Part shown: positions 1-8,310 of the stretch, piece after piece | Layout of the letters: every line of letters starts with the position of its first letter | Position numbering within the stretch: position 1 is the stretch's first letter | Assembly (NCBI GenBank): GCA_964626755.1 | Contig: CAZVGO010000003.1 | Span: forward strand, 1 to 64,000 | Origin: JACDAV01 sp964626755 | GTDB lineage: Bacteria > Chloroflexota > Limnocylindria > Limnocylindrales > CSP1-4 | Length of the DNA: 64,000 nucleotides | Direction: 5' to 3' | Position numbers and translations under genes: made by a program | The notes under the pieces: model-generated | Told to the model about the DNA's origin: nothing | What the model saw: only the letters and a program-made list of their open reading frames with translations | The model's database searches: none

Positions 1-320
1 AGGACCAGGTGGGCGCGTTCCGACACCAGCAGCCGGCCGGCCACCGCAACGCCCCGTTTCTCCAGCTCTTCCGCCTCGTGCAGCAGCGTCTCGGGATCGA
101 GCACCACCCCGTTGCCGATCAGGCAGCGGGCCCGGGGATGCAGAATGCCGGAGGGGATCTGGTGGAGGATGAACTCGTCGTCGCCCTTGACCACCGTGTG
201 GCCCGCGTTGTCCCCGCCCTGGTAGCGCACCACCATCGCGACCTGCTCGGCGAGGAAGTCGGTCGTCTTGCCCTTTCCTTCGTCGCCCCACTGGAGCCCG
301 ACGATGACGGTGGCGGGCAT
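1..320 (-). CDS. purA: Adenylosuccinate synthetase, N-terminal part (cut by window edge)
   Basis: This enzyme makes adenylosuccinate from IMP, aspartate and GTP, the first committed step from IMP to AMP, in the cytoplasm. About 106 residues are visible from an ATG at 318-320. The N-terminus carries the P-loop-like motif VIVGLQWGDEGKGK, and the IMP-binding stretch GGDNAGHTVV lies at about residues 36-45, followed by LHQIPSGIL. These motifs are diagnostic of PurA. The remaining three quarters of the gene lie outside the window. The start sits about 70 bases downstream (in minus-strand sense) of a strong intrinsic terminator hairpin, so expression may depend on read-through of a leader. Identity is very secure. 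Confidence 0.95.
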   Translation of the reverse strand, partial: MPATVIVGLQWGDEGKGKTTDFLAEQVAMVVRYQGGDNAGHTVVKGDDEFILHQIPSGILHPRARCLIGNGVVLDPETLLHEAEELEKRGVAVAGRLLVSERAHLV

Positions 321-395
321 CAGGCCAGCACTCTGAGCGGCACCCCGGCCGCCAGGCGGCCCATGGGCCGAGATGGTGGGCGGTCCATGAAAAAG

Positions 396-416
396 CCCCG
401 GCCTGCAGGGCCGGGG
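396..416 (-). terminator. Intrinsic terminator inside the purA leader
   Basis: An 8-bp perfect GC stem (CCCCGGCC at 396-403 with GGCCGGGG at 409-416) closes a five-base loop. In minus-strand sense it is followed at once by five U (390-394). It lies between a candidate promoter at about 578-586 and the purA start at 320. It therefore looks like an attenuator or the end of a short leader RNA rather than the end of a gene. Confidence 0.75.
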
Positions 417-577
417 TTCTGGATAGTCGTCTCCCGTGTCCCGCCGCAGTAGTTTCGGCGGTTCGTTCGGGCCTGGGAGCTCGTCCGTCTCACGGGACGG
501 GCGATGCCCCTGTCTCGAGCGATCTTCGACCTCCTGGATCGCGGGTCCCGGTGCCCACGGCTGTCGAGGACGGCCGG

Positions 578-586
578 AGTATACCA
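578..586 (-). promoter_or_regulatory. purA: Candidate extended -10 promoter for the purA leader
   Basis: In minus-strand sense the sequence reads TGGTATACT, which is an extended -10 (TGN plus TATACT). I see no good -35 at the usual distance, which is acceptable for extended -10 promoters. Transcription would begin near 571 and give a leader of about 250 nt before purA. Confidence 0.45.
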
Positions 587-701
587 GCGCGGGGAGTCCC
601 GCCGAGTGGAGTACGGGGCGGTGGAGTACGAGCGGCGGCCCCGGACCGGTACCAACGGTGCGGGCCCTCACGCACCCCCTCGCCGTAGCCTTCGAGTGGT
701 G

Positions 702-2357
702 ATGCGCATCCTGGGCGGCCTGGGCCTGCTGGCCCCGGTCGGCCTCGTCGTACTCGTGTTCCTCGACCCCCACGCCCTCGACGCGTGGTTCGAGCACGGT
801 GTCCGCTCGGTTCTCGCGGCGGTCATCGCGGCCACGATGGGGGTGTCGCTGACCTCGCTCCTCGTGTTCGGCTACGTCCGTCTCCGGTTCGTGCGGCTGA
901 TCAACGCCGCCGAGAGGATCGCCGCCGGGGAGATGGGCGTCGAGGTCACGACGCCGATGGGCGGCCTCGAGACCCGCCTGGCGCAGGCGATCGACGGCAT
1001 CTCCGGGGCGATCGCGGCCAACCAGGAGGCGGCGACGGTCGACAGGCTGACCGGGGTCGCCAACCGCCAGTCGCTCCTCGCCGCGCTGTTCAACGAGGTC
1101 GAACGCTCGAGCCGATACAACCGCCCGCTGTCGGTGGCTTTCGTCGACATCGACCACTTCAAGGCGGTCAACGACACCCACGGCCACGGGGTCGGCGACG
1201 TCGTCCTCCGGGGCGTCGCCCAGACGATCAAGGCGAACCTCCGCCAGACCGACGTCATCGGTCGGTACGGCGGTGAGGAGTTCATGCTCCTCCTGGCCGA
1301 GACCGCGCCCGAGGACGGCGCGACGCTGACCGAGAAGCTCCGCGACCTGGTCCAGCGCCTAAGGTTCGCGGTCGACCCCAACACGACGATCAGCGTGACG
1401 ATCTCGATCGGGATCGCCGGCGGGGTCGGCCATCAACTCCGCGTCGATACCCTCGTTCGCGACGCTGACGCCGCGATGTACTCGGCCAAGTCGCTCGGGC
1501 GCAACCAGACCTGTATCTTTGCCGAGCCCGACGACGACGCCCGCGTGCCTCGAGCCCCGATCTCGCCGGCCGGCCGGGCACGCGCGGTCGAGATTGGCAA
1601 GGCAGCCCGCGAGGCGGCGACGGCATCGCTGACATCGGTCATCTCGCCGCTCCCCCACTATCGCGGCCAGCCGTCGGCGCTGATCGCCACGATCGTTTCG
1701 GCCATGGGCTACCACCTGGCGCTCGGCGACGTCGAGATCGAGCGGCTGCGGATCGCGGCGATCCTCCACGACGTCGGCAAGGTCGCGGTCCCGATCGAGA
1801 TCCTCGAGAAGCCGGCGTCGTTGACGTCAGAGGAGTGGCGGTCGGTCGTCCAGCACCCGCGGATCGGGCAGGTCATCCTCGAGCAGGCGACCGCGCTCAA
1901 GGACGCGGTCCCGATCATCCTCCACCATCACGAGCGCTTCTCCGGTCACGGCTATCCCTACGGCCTGCGCGGCAACGACATCCCGCTCGGCGCGCGGATC
2001 GTCGCGGTCGCCGACGCGTATGACGCGATGACCCACGACCGGCCGTACAAGGGAGCGATGTCCCACGAGCAGGCGATCTTCGAGCTCCGCCGGCACGCCG
2101 GGACGCAGTTCGACCCGGAGCTCGTGTCGCTCTTCTGTGACCTCTTCGGGACGTACGCGCCCCAGGCCGACGGCCGGATCGAGGCGCTCACGGCCGTGAC
2201 CGCGGTCCACGGCGGGCTCGTCACACGGCAGATCGGCGGTTCGACCCCGGCCCCGGCGAACAGCGGGCGTCGCCGGAAGCCGAAGGCCGCTGCGCCGCCC
2301 GACGCCGCGCCTGCGCCGCCGGCTGACAGCTCGAAGGGCGAGGCCGCGGCGGGCTGA
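702..2357 (+). CDS. Membrane GGDEF + HD-GYP cyclic-di-GMP protein
   Basis: This is a c-di-GMP turnover protein of about 551 residues. Two membrane segments (about residues 5-22 and 33-58) are followed by a HAMP-like linker. A diguanylate cyclase domain has the intact active motif GGEEF (about residue 190), preceded five residues earlier by an RxxD inhibitory site (RQTD). The C-terminal HD-GYP phosphodiesterase domain shows LHDVGK (His about 356), the HHHERFSGHGYP signature (about 407-418) and ADAYDAMT. Both catalytic sites look intact, so it could make or break c-di-GMP. The start is taken as ATG 702, just before the first membrane segment. The reading frame is open further upstream (to about 504), but that stretch is Arg/Pro-rich. 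A low-complexity Pro/Ala tail ends the protein. The substrate signal is unknown. Confidence 0.88.
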   Translation: MRILGGLGLLAPVGLVVLVFLDPHALDAWFEHGVRSVLAAVIAATMGVSLTSLLVFGYVRLRFVRLINAAERIAAGEMGVEVTTPMGGLETRLAQAIDGISGAIAANQEAATVDRLTGVANRQSLLAALFNEVERSSRYNRPLSVAFVDIDHFKAVNDTHGHGVGDVVLRGVAQTIKANLRQTDVIGRYGGEEFMLLLAETAPEDGATLTEKLRDLVQRLRFAVDPNTTISVTISIGIAGGVGHQLRVDTLVRDADAAMYSAKSLGRNQTCIFAEPDDDARVPRAPISPAGRARAVEIGKAAREAATASLTSVISPLPHYRGQPSALIATIVSAMGYHLALGDVEIERLRIAAILHDVGKVAVPIEILEKPASLTSEEWRSVVQHPRIGQVILEQATALKDAVPIILHHHERFSGHGYPYGLRGNDIPLGARIVAVADAYDAMTHDRPYKGAMSHEQAIFELRRHAGTQFDPELVSLFCDLFGTYAPQADGRIEALTAVTAVHGGLVTRQIGGSTPAPANSGRRRKPKAAAPPDAAPAPPADSSKGEAAAG

Positions 2358-2363
2358 CAGCTC

Positions 2364-2389
2364 GGCCGATCACGCTGCCTGATCGGGCC
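2364..2389. terminator. Hairpin between convergent genes
   Basis: CCGATCA pairs with TGATCGG around a seven-base loop, with extra GG/CC pairs beyond one bulge. It lies in the 48-base gap between the convergent GGDEF gene and beta-propeller gene. No U-run is evident on either side, so terminator function is inferred from position. Confidence 0.4.
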
Positions 2390-2405
2390 ACCCAGCCCCT
2401 CGTCA

Positions 2406-4121
2406 TCACTCAGGGGCAGGGTCGAAGATCACCAGCTGCCACGAGGTATCCGTGTTCGCCGTGACGACGAACCGGGCCGACGCGTTGATCGCAAACGACG
2501 GGATCTGGCCCCCGTGGCCCTCGCCGCTGTCGCAGCGGGACAGCAGCGGCATGAACGCAAGGTCAGGATCCATCGTGACCAGCACCTCCGATGGACCGCT
2601 ACAGAAGAGCTCTACGCCGAGCCCCACTTTGAAGTCGAGAGGTCCGATCTCCGTCGTCGAAGGCGCCCCCGGACCCTCGACTGCGACGAACTCCTGGCGC
2701 CAGAGTTCGCGGTCGCCGGTTGAGAGGACCCAGTCGTCGAAGGAGGGCAAGGTCGGATAGGCGGGAAGAACCGGCTCGAGAGACGCAACCGGCTCGACAG
2801 GCCGGAACGGCTCGCCGGCCCAGGTGTCCGCGGTCGCTGATGAGATGAAGCCGAGGAACCCCCCGTCGATCGGGGTCGATCGGCCGCTGGTCGTCTCGAC
2901 CAGGACCAGGCCGGATGCGTTGACGGCCAGCAGCGAATCGTCGGGCGCGACAGCCACGATCGCGAACGGGTCGTACCCGGGGGCTGGCAGCCCCGATGCC
3001 ACCACCACCCGCGCGGTGCCCGGTGCGTCGATGCGCGCGAGGGCGAACTGCCGCCCGCCCACCCGGCGATCGAGCAGGAGCCACATGGCGGTCCCGTCGC
3101 CACCGAAGCTCGCGTCGTCGACATCATCGGGAGCGAGCTCGTCGCGGTACCACGTCGTCACGCTCCCACCGGGAGCCTCTCCGACCACCGCGCCCAGGGG
3201 CACGTCAGGGCAGTCAGGCGGGTCGCACAGCTGCAACCGCGCCCCTCCCTGGCCATATCGCGCGCTGCGAACCAGGCCGAGATCCAGATCAGGGACGGCG
3301 GTCTCGTCCGGGCCACCGTCAAGGCGGATCACCCGCCACGCCGGATCGGTCACACGCTCCCCGCCCTGGTAGATCGAACGCGAATCTTGGCCTTCGCCGT
3401 AGGCGAGCAGCGCCGATCCGTCGGCCGACCATGCGACCACGTCATTCAACGGACCTCGGACCGTCAGTTGCGTCTCCGCGCCCGTCTCCGGGTCGATCAG
3501 GGTCACGACCCCGTTCTCGTCCCATGCTGCGAACCGGCCATCCGGGTTCCACGAGTAGCCTGTCGTCGTCTCGCCCATCGAGAACGGACGAGGTGCACGC
3601 CCGGGATCACGCAGGTCGATGAACTCCGACTCTTCCCCGCTGACCCTCGCGAGCCAGCCGTCTGCGGACGGGACCAGATTCCCAAATCGCCGTTCGAGCA
3701 CGGGGATGGACGCGATCACGCGCTCCTGCCTGTCGCCTCGTACCGCGACGATGATCGCGGCGTCATCCTCGAACCGAACGACCACGGCCTGGTACCGGTC
3801 GGCGACCGGTGCGCTGGGGGCCGGAGCGTCTGTGGCCGGTTGAGGGAGCGCGGTGACCGCGGGATTGGGCTCGGTGGTCCGTGGACCCTCCTGGGTTCGA
3901 AGCGAACCACCGACGAACACCGCGATCGGCAGCAGCAGCGCCGCGGCCAGGCCGAACAGCACGATCCGCCGACCGGGGACGACGCCACGGCGCTGCCGCC
4001 GGCGGTCCGCGAGTCGCTCCCGAACGAGTCCCGGCGTCAGAGAGAAGGGGACTTCTTCGGCGTGGTCGGCCAGCGTCCTCTTGAGCAGCGCTTCGAGCGC
4101 GCGATCGTCGATCTCACGCAT
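2406..4121 (-). CDS. Membrane-anchored beta-propeller protein, likely partner of ECF sigma factor
   Basis: A 571-residue protein. The N-terminal ~45 residues are charged and cytosolic in style (LLKRTLADHAEEVPF). One membrane helix follows (about residues 50-70, VLFGLAAALLLPIAVFVGG), then a large extracytoplasmic part. That part contains repeated blade-like stretches of the TolB/WD40 kind (GYSWNPDGRFAAWDENGVV, VVAWSADGSALLAYG, VAPDDSLLAVNASGLVLVE). The start overlaps the end of the ECF sigma gene by 8 bases, so the two are co-translated. By analogy with other ECF operons this may be the anti-sigma or signal-sensing partner, but no zinc-finger anti-sigma motif is visible. Function is inferred from context only. 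Confidence 0.7.
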   Translation of the reverse strand: MREIDDRALEALLKRTLADHAEEVPFSLTPGLVRERLADRRRQRRGVVPGRRIVLFGLAAALLLPIAVFVGGSLRTQEGPRTTEPNPAVTALPQPATDAPAPSAPVADRYQAVVVRFEDDAAIIVAVRGDRQERVIASIPVLERRFGNLVPSADGWLARVSGEESEFIDLRDPGRAPRPFSMGETTTGYSWNPDGRFAAWDENGVVTLIDPETGAETQLTVRGPLNDVVAWSADGSALLAYGEGQDSRSIYQGGERVTDPAWRVIRLDGGPDETAVPDLDLGLVRSARYGQGGARLQLCDPPDCPDVPLGAVVGEAPGGSVTTWYRDELAPDDVDDASFGGDGTAMWLLLDRRVGGRQFALARIDAPGTARVVVASGLPAPGYDPFAIVAVAPDDSLLAVNASGLVLVETTSGRSTPIDGGFLGFISSATADTWAGEPFRPVEPVASLEPVLPAYPTLPSFDDWVLSTGDRELWRQEFVAVEGPGAPSTTEIGPLDFKVGLGVELFCSGPSEVLVTMDPDLAFMPLLSRCDSGEGHGGQIPSFAINASARFVVTANTDTSWQLVIFDPAPE

Positions 4122-4644
4122 GGCGGACCTCCGCCAGCGTGGTCGGTGCGTCCGCGAGCGCGCTGCGCAGATGCTGGAGCCCCGACTTGAGCTGGCTCTT
4201 CACGGTGTTGGCGCTCACTCCGAGCGCGGCGGCGACCTCGATCACGGGCAGGTCGGCGTAGTAGTGGAGGACGATGGCTGCACGAGTCCGCGGCGGCAGC
4301 GCGGCGACGCCCTGCCACAGTGCGGCTCGGTCGGCGGCGTCCGTCCGGTCACCCACGTCGGCTGGTTCCGGCAGCAGATCGAGCTGCACGATCCGGATGC
4401 CGCGGCGTCGGTGCTGGAGGGCGTGGTTCGCCGCGATCCGGAGCAGCCACGCGCGGAGGGTCCCAGCCTCGCGCAACGACCCGCCATGCTCCAGCGCCGT
4501 GATGAGGGTGTCCGCCACGACGTCCTCGGCCGCGGCCGCGTCGTGGAGGATGAGGAACGCGACGCGCTGGAGCTCTCGCCCGTACTCGTCGAGCAGGACA
4601 TCCAGGACGTCCACCGAACCGCGGCGCAGCGCGTCGACCGTCAT
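4114..4644 (-). CDS. ECF-type RNA polymerase sigma factor
   Basis: A 176-residue sigma-70 family protein of the extracytoplasmic-function group. Region 2 is seen around AEDVVADTLITAL and AWLLRIAANHALQHRRR. Region 4 is seen as ALPPRTRAAIVLHYYADL followed by a helix-turn-helix, VAAALGVSANTVKSQL. It would direct RNA polymerase to a small regulon in response to a signal relayed by the overlapping downstream membrane protein. ATG 4644 is the natural start for this family length. Family assignment is firm; subgroup and regulon are unknown. Confidence 0.92.
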   Translation of the reverse strand: MTVDALRRGSVDVLDVLLDEYGRELQRVAFLILHDAAAAEDVVADTLITALEHGGSLREAGTLRAWLLRIAANHALQHRRRGIRIVQLDLLPEPADVGDRTDAADRAALWQGVAALPPRTRAAIVLHYYADLPVIEVAAALGVSANTVKSQLKSGLQHLRSALADAPTTLAEVRHA

Positions 4645-5041
4645 CGCTCACCCCGTCGGCGGGCGACCTGCCCGCTTCACAACTCTAGATGCACCAGCGG
4701 CGCCAAACGGGTGAGTGGTCGTTGCGACGGACGCCGATCGACCTCGCGGCACGGGATTCTTCGTGATCTCGGACGCTGATGGTGGCGTGCTCGAGTTCGG
4801 ATTCCCGTCGAGCAGTCGACGCTGAGCCCGATGAGCCGGTGCAAATCGGCCGATACGTGGCTGTGCAGGGCTGCCTGCTAGGTTGCGGAGTGCCCGCCTT
4901 TCCGCCGGCCTCGCCGACCGCCGACCCCGCCAGGGCCTGGACCGCCGAGGCCGGCACTCTTCTCGCCCGCCGTGTTGATCCCGCCGGACCACGCAGGGTC
5001 GGGAACCGGTGCCACCGGCCGACCGAGAAGGAGATCGGACC
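4645..5041. other. Intergenic region, no gene seen
   Basis: About 400 bases lie between the divergent ECF sigma gene and ssb. Short open frames here have no recognisable content. It should contain the promoters for both genes. A TGCTAGGTT element near 4880 resembles other -10 elements in this window but lacks a clear -35. Confidence 0.4.
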
Positions 5042-5485
5042 GTGAACAAGGTCCTCTTGACCGGGCGTCTGACGCGCGACCCGGAGATGCGCAGCCTCGC
5101 GAGCGGCAAGAGCGTCACCCAGTTCTCCGTCGCGACGAACGAGTACGCGGGGAACGGCAAGGAGAGAGCGGAGTACCACAACGTCGTCACGTGGGACCGG
5201 CTCGCTGAGATCTGCGGCACGTACCTCGGAAAGGGCCAGCAGGTCGCCATCGAGGGGCGGATCCAGACCCGTACCTGGGACGACGACCGAGGCCAGCGGC
5301 ACTGGAAGACCGAGGTCGTCGCGGCCCACGTCGAGATGCTCTCCGGCCGGAAGAAGAAGGACTACGACGCCGAATCGGCGGCCGAGTCCCTCACCGCCCA
5401 GGCGAGCGCGCTCGGCGAGTCGCCAGACGGGCCGACCGTGCCGGCGTCGGAGCCGGTCGCGGAGGAGGAAACCGCGGTCGCCTGA
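5042..5485 (+). CDS. ssb: Single-stranded DNA-binding protein
   Basis: A 147-residue SSB that coats single-stranded DNA in replication, repair and recombination. The OB-fold spans about residues 1-105, with the family motifs NKVLLTGRLTRDPEMR, FSVATNEY, YHNVVTWDRLAEIC and YLGKGQQVAIEGR. The start is GTG 5042, preceded by AAGGAG at 5028-5033. An upstream in-frame extension to 5009 is rejected because it lacks this site and precedes the conserved N-terminus. The acidic tail is short and ends EEETAVA, without the classic DDDIPF tip. It stands alone, not next to rpsF/rpsR. Confidence 0.95.
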   Translation: MNKVLLTGRLTRDPEMRSLASGKSVTQFSVATNEYAGNGKERAEYHNVVTWDRLAEICGTYLGKGQQVAIEGRIQTRTWDDDRGQRHWKTEVVAAHVEMLSGRKKKDYDAESAAESLTAQASALGESPDGPTVPASEPVAEEETAVA

Positions 5486-5502
5486 AGCTCGCTCCACGCG
5501 TT

Positions 5503-5533
5503 CGGCGGCGCCGTCTCCCCTCCGGCGCCGCCG
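5503..5533. terminator. Hairpin between convergent ssb and rsmI
   Basis: An 11-bp perfect stem, CGGCGGCGCCG (5503-5513) with CGGCGCCGCCG (5523-5533), closes a nine-base loop in the gap between two convergent genes. It could serve both directions. No long U-run follows. Confidence 0.6.
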
Positions 5534-5555
5534 GCGCTCGTGGCGCCGTGCCGGC

Positions 5556-6416
5556 CTATCGCTCTCGGCTCGCCCCGTAGAGGCGGCGCCGGGGGATCCC
5601 GGTCGCCGCGGCCACGCGGCGGGCCGCGTCGCCCCGCGCGATCCCCTCCCCGACCAGCCGCTCGACGTCCGCCCGCGCCCGTTCGGCGGCGGCTTCGTCA
5701 TCAGCGGCGGAGTCGCGTGGTGTGCCCTCGACACTGCCGACGACGAGGACGAACTCGCCGCGGGCCGGGATCGCGCCGTCGCGCGCGGCCGCGGCCAGCT
5801 CATCGAGCGTGCCGCGGACGATCGACTCGTGGATCTTCGTCAGCTCGCGGCAGACGGCCGCGCGCCTCGAGCCACCGCAAGCCGCCGCCAGGTCGCGCAG
5901 GGTGGCCGCCACCCGGCCGGGCGCCTCGAACAACACGCTCCCCCGGTCGTCGGCCGCGATCCGGGCGAGGCGCTCGCGCCGTTCGCGGCCGCTCCGCGGC
6001 AGGAAGCCCTCGAACGCCCAGCGCGGCCCGGCGACGCCGCTCGCCGCAACCGCGGCCATGACCGCGGACGCGCCCGGGATCGGGACGACGGCGCCGCCCT
6101 CGGTGGCCCACGCCGCGACCAGCCCCTCGCCCGGATCCGACACCCCCGGCGTGCCCGCATCCGTCACGAGCGCGAGATCGGCTCCGCCGCGGAGGTGGGC
6201 GAGCAGCTCCGCCTCCCGCCCCGGGGCGCTCCGCGCGTGGTAGCTCACGAGCCGCGTCGAGACCCGATGCCGGTCGAACAGGCGGCGGGTCAGCCGCGTG
6301 TCCTCCGCCGCGACGAGTGGCACGGCGCTCAGGACCTCGAGGGAGCGGAGAGTGACGTCGCCGAGGTTCCCGATCGGCGTCGCGACGACGTACAGCGTGC
6401 CGCGGCCCGCGCTCAC
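5556..6416 (-). CDS. rsmI: 16S rRNA (cytidine-1402-2'-O)-methyltransferase
   Basis: A 286-residue SAM-dependent tetrapyrrole-methylase-fold enzyme that 2'-O-methylates C1402 in the ribosomal P site, acting with RsmH (also encoded in this window). Family motifs in order: YVVATPIGNLGD, AEDTRLTRRLF, VTDAGTPGVSDPG, VPIPGASAVMAA, FEGFLPRSGRERRERL, FEAPGRV, and RELTKIHE near residue 190. The start is a GTG whose bases overlap the nadE stop (GTGA), so it is translationally coupled to nadE. The length is normal for the family. Confidence 0.95.
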   Translation of the reverse strand: MSAGRGTLYVVATPIGNLGDVTLRSLEVLSAVPLVAAEDTRLTRRLFDRHRVSTRLVSYHARSAPGREAELLAHLRGGADLALVTDAGTPGVSDPGEGLVAAWATEGGAVVPIPGASAVMAAVAASGVAGPRWAFEGFLPRSGRERRERLARIAADDRGSVLFEAPGRVAATLRDLAAACGGSRRAAVCRELTKIHESIVRGTLDELAAAARDGAIPARGEFVLVVGSVEGTPRDSAADDEAAAERARADVERLVGEGIARGDAARRVAAATGIPRRRLYGASRER

Positions 6417-7258
6417 TTCCGGGCGGAGCCGGGCCGGCGCCTCGGGTAGAGGTAGTCGACGCCGGCCGTGCGCGGACCGAGCTTCGCGATCGGCGGCACC
6501 TGTCGCTTGAACTCAGACGTCGCGACCATTCGGTCGACCCGCTCGACGAGGGCGCGATCGAAACCGAGCGCGACGACCTCGTCGACCGACCGCCGCTTGT
6601 CGATCCGCCAGTGGAGGACCCGGTCGAGCTCCGGATAGCTGAAGCCGGCTTCGTCCTCGTCGGTCTGGCCCGGCCAGAGGTCGGCCGAGGGCGCCTTGCG
6701 GATCACCGCCTCCGGCACGCCGATCGCCGCCGCGAGCTGGCGGACCTGGCTCTTGTACAGGTCGCCGATCGGGTTGAAGGCGCACGCGGCGTCCCCGAAG
6801 AGCGTCGTGTAGCCGATGAGCGACTCGGTCTTGTTGCCCGTCCCGACGACGAGCCCGCCCCACGTGGCGGACCGGTCGTAGAGCACCGCCATCCGCATCC
6901 GCGCCGCGAAGTTGCCGCGCCGAAGCGTCGAGGCATCGGGATCCGGGCCGTAGAAGCCATCGACCATCGGCGTGATCTCGACGACCTCGCTCGCCGTCCC
7001 GAGGCGCCGGACGATCTCCTCGGCGTCGCCGCGGGAAGCCGGCGACGACGTCCGGTACGGCATGAGCACGCAGAGCAGCTTCTCCGGGCCGATCGCCTCC
7101 GAGACGAGGTACGCGACGAGGCCGGAGTCGATCCCGCCGGAGAGTCCGAGGACGGCCCGTTCGAACCCGGCCTGGCGAAGCTGGCCCCGGATGAACTCGC
7201 CGATCACCCGCCGGGCGACGTCCGTGTCGATCGCCAGCTCCGGCGGCAGCTCGAACAT
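6413..7258 (-). CDS. nadE: NAD synthetase (synthase domain)
   Basis: This enzyme adenylates nicotinate adenine dinucleotide and amidates it to NAD+, the last step of NAD synthesis. The ATP-pyrophosphatase P-loop SGGIDS lies at about residues 40-45. Further family motifs are MPYRTSSPAS, GTGNKTES, GYTTLFGDAACAFNPIGDLYKSQV, here split for length, and PSADLWPGQTDE. The protein ends in a basic tail. ATG 7258 gives 281 residues. An in-frame GTG at about 7324 overlaps the stop of the upstream gene (GTGA) and would add a 22-residue Pro/Ala/Gly-rich leader, so either start is possible. The glutaminase domain that is fused in glutamine-dependent NadE enzymes is encoded by the adjoining gene. Confidence 0.92.
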   Translation of the reverse strand: MFELPPELAIDTDVARRVIGEFIRGQLRQAGFERAVLGLSGGIDSGLVAYLVSEAIGPEKLLCVLMPYRTSSPASRGDAEEIVRRLGTASEVVEITPMVDGFYGPDPDASTLRRGNFAARMRMAVLYDRSATWGGLVVGTGNKTESLIGYTTLFGDAACAFNPIGDLYKSQVRQLAAAIGVPEAVIRKAPSADLWPGQTDEDEAGFSYPELDRVLHWRIDKRRSVDEVVALGFDRALVERVDRMVATSEFKRQVPPIAKLGPRTAGVDYLYPRRRPGSARK

Positions 7259-7320
7259 CGACGTGCCGGCCGGACCTGGACCCGGACCCTGCCCCGCCGC
7301 TCGCGGTGCCGGCGCGTCGC

Positions 7321-8310
7321 TCACGGCCGGGCCTGCCGCGCCTTGCGCGCCCGCCGCGCCTGGAAGCCGATCGGCGGACCGAGGTCCTCCGCCGGCCTGA
7401 CGTCGAGGCCCGGCCCGGCGCCGGCCTCGGCGGTCGAGTCGGGCGCCATCCCGGCCCGCTCGGCGACGATCCGGGCCAGCTCCCGCAGGTTCAGCTCCGG
7501 CCGCTCGTCGCGGAGCAGCGGCAACCCGACCCGCTCGCGCCGCACGTCGGCCAACGAGACGTCGACCGTGAACAGCCCCTCGTCGTAGAGCGGCGCCCGG
7601 AAGAGCGACTCGCCACTCGGGCCGAGGACTTCCGAGCCGCCCCAGAACGAGATCGACTCGTCGACGCCCACCCGGTTGCAGAACACGACGAACGACGTCG
7701 TGAGCTGGGCGTACGTCCGCATCAGCGTCCGCCACGAGGTCGCCGTCCCGAGCCCCACCTCGTTCGTCGCCGCGAGGTCGCGGCCGGGCGATGACGAGAC
7801 GTTGATCAGGAGCTGGGCACCGTCGAGGGCAAGGAGCTGGGGCACCGGGAGGTGCCAGAAGTCCTCGCAGATCGCGATCCCCACGCCGATACCCAGCCGG
7901 GAGGGCGTCGCCCGAAGGACGTCCCCGGCCGCGAAGAAGCGGCGCTCGTCGAACAGGCCGTATGTCGGCAGGAAGAGCTTCCGGTGGACGTGCCGGACCG
8001 CGCCGTCCTCGAGCAGGGCGGCCGCGATGAACAGCCGGTGATCGGCCGACTCCTCGACGAACGAGACGACCGCCGACAGGTCGCGGGTCGCCGAGGCGAG
8101 CTCCGCGAGGCGCGGGTCGTCGAGCCGGATCGCGACCTCCGCGGCGAGGTCCTGGAGCAGGTAGCCGGTCAGCCCGAGCTCCGGGAAGACCACGAGCCCG
8201 GCACCCTTCTCGCGGGCCTCATCGAGCAGCCGGTGGTGGGTGGCCAGGTTCTCGTCGAATAGCCCCAGGCGCGGGGCGATCTGGGCGAGCGCGATCCGGA
8301 GCGGCTGCAC
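7321..8310 (-). CDS. Carbon-nitrogen hydrolase, probable glutaminase partner of NadE
   Basis: A nitrilase-superfamily amidase of about 329 residues. The catalytic triad is visible: Glu in VFPELGLTG, Lys in HRKLFLPTYG and Cys in AICEDFW. Closest in style are the glutaminase domains of NAD synthetase: LDGAQLLINVSSSP and VVFCNRVGVDESISFWGGSEV. It sits directly upstream of nadE, so it probably supplies ammonia from glutamine to that enzyme. The start is taken as GTG 8310 just before LRIALAQIAP; the frame is open far upstream, but that part is Arg/Pro-rich. A C-terminal basic tail (FQARRARKARQARP) is unusual. Confidence 0.85.
   Translation of the reverse strand: MQPLRIALAQIAPRLGLFDENLATHHRLLDEAREKGAGLVVFPELGLTGYLLQDLAAEVAIRLDDPRLAELASATRDLSAVVSFVEESADHRLFIAAALLEDGAVRHVHRKLFLPTYGLFDERRFFAAGDVLRATPSRLGIGVGIAICEDFWHLPVPQLLALDGAQLLINVSSSPGRDLAATNEVGLGTATSWRTLMRTYAQLTTSFVVFCNRVGVDESISFWGGSEVLGPSGESLFRAPLYDEGLFTVDVSLADVRRERVGLPLLRDERPELNLRELARIVAERAGMAPDSTAEAGAGPGLDVRPAEDLGPPIGFQARRARKARQARP

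Larger units (their letters stand above)
321..701. other. Divergent intergenic region with purA leader
   Basis: This stretch separates purA (minus) from the GGDEF gene (plus). On the minus strand it holds an extended -10 element, several hairpins (for example CCGCCG at 441-446 pairing with CGGCGG at 456-461) and a strong terminator at 396-416. Weak open frames cross it on both strands, but their Arg/Pro/Ser-rich content looks non-coding. I could not match the leader to a named riboswitch class. Confidence 0.5.

Noticed and set aside
320..655. Small minus-strand frame ending on the purA start; also the idea of a T-box, ZTP or PRPP riboswitch
   Set aside because: The frame has non-coding composition. 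None of the riboswitch signatures I know could be matched over the leader, so only an unassigned attenuator is claimed.
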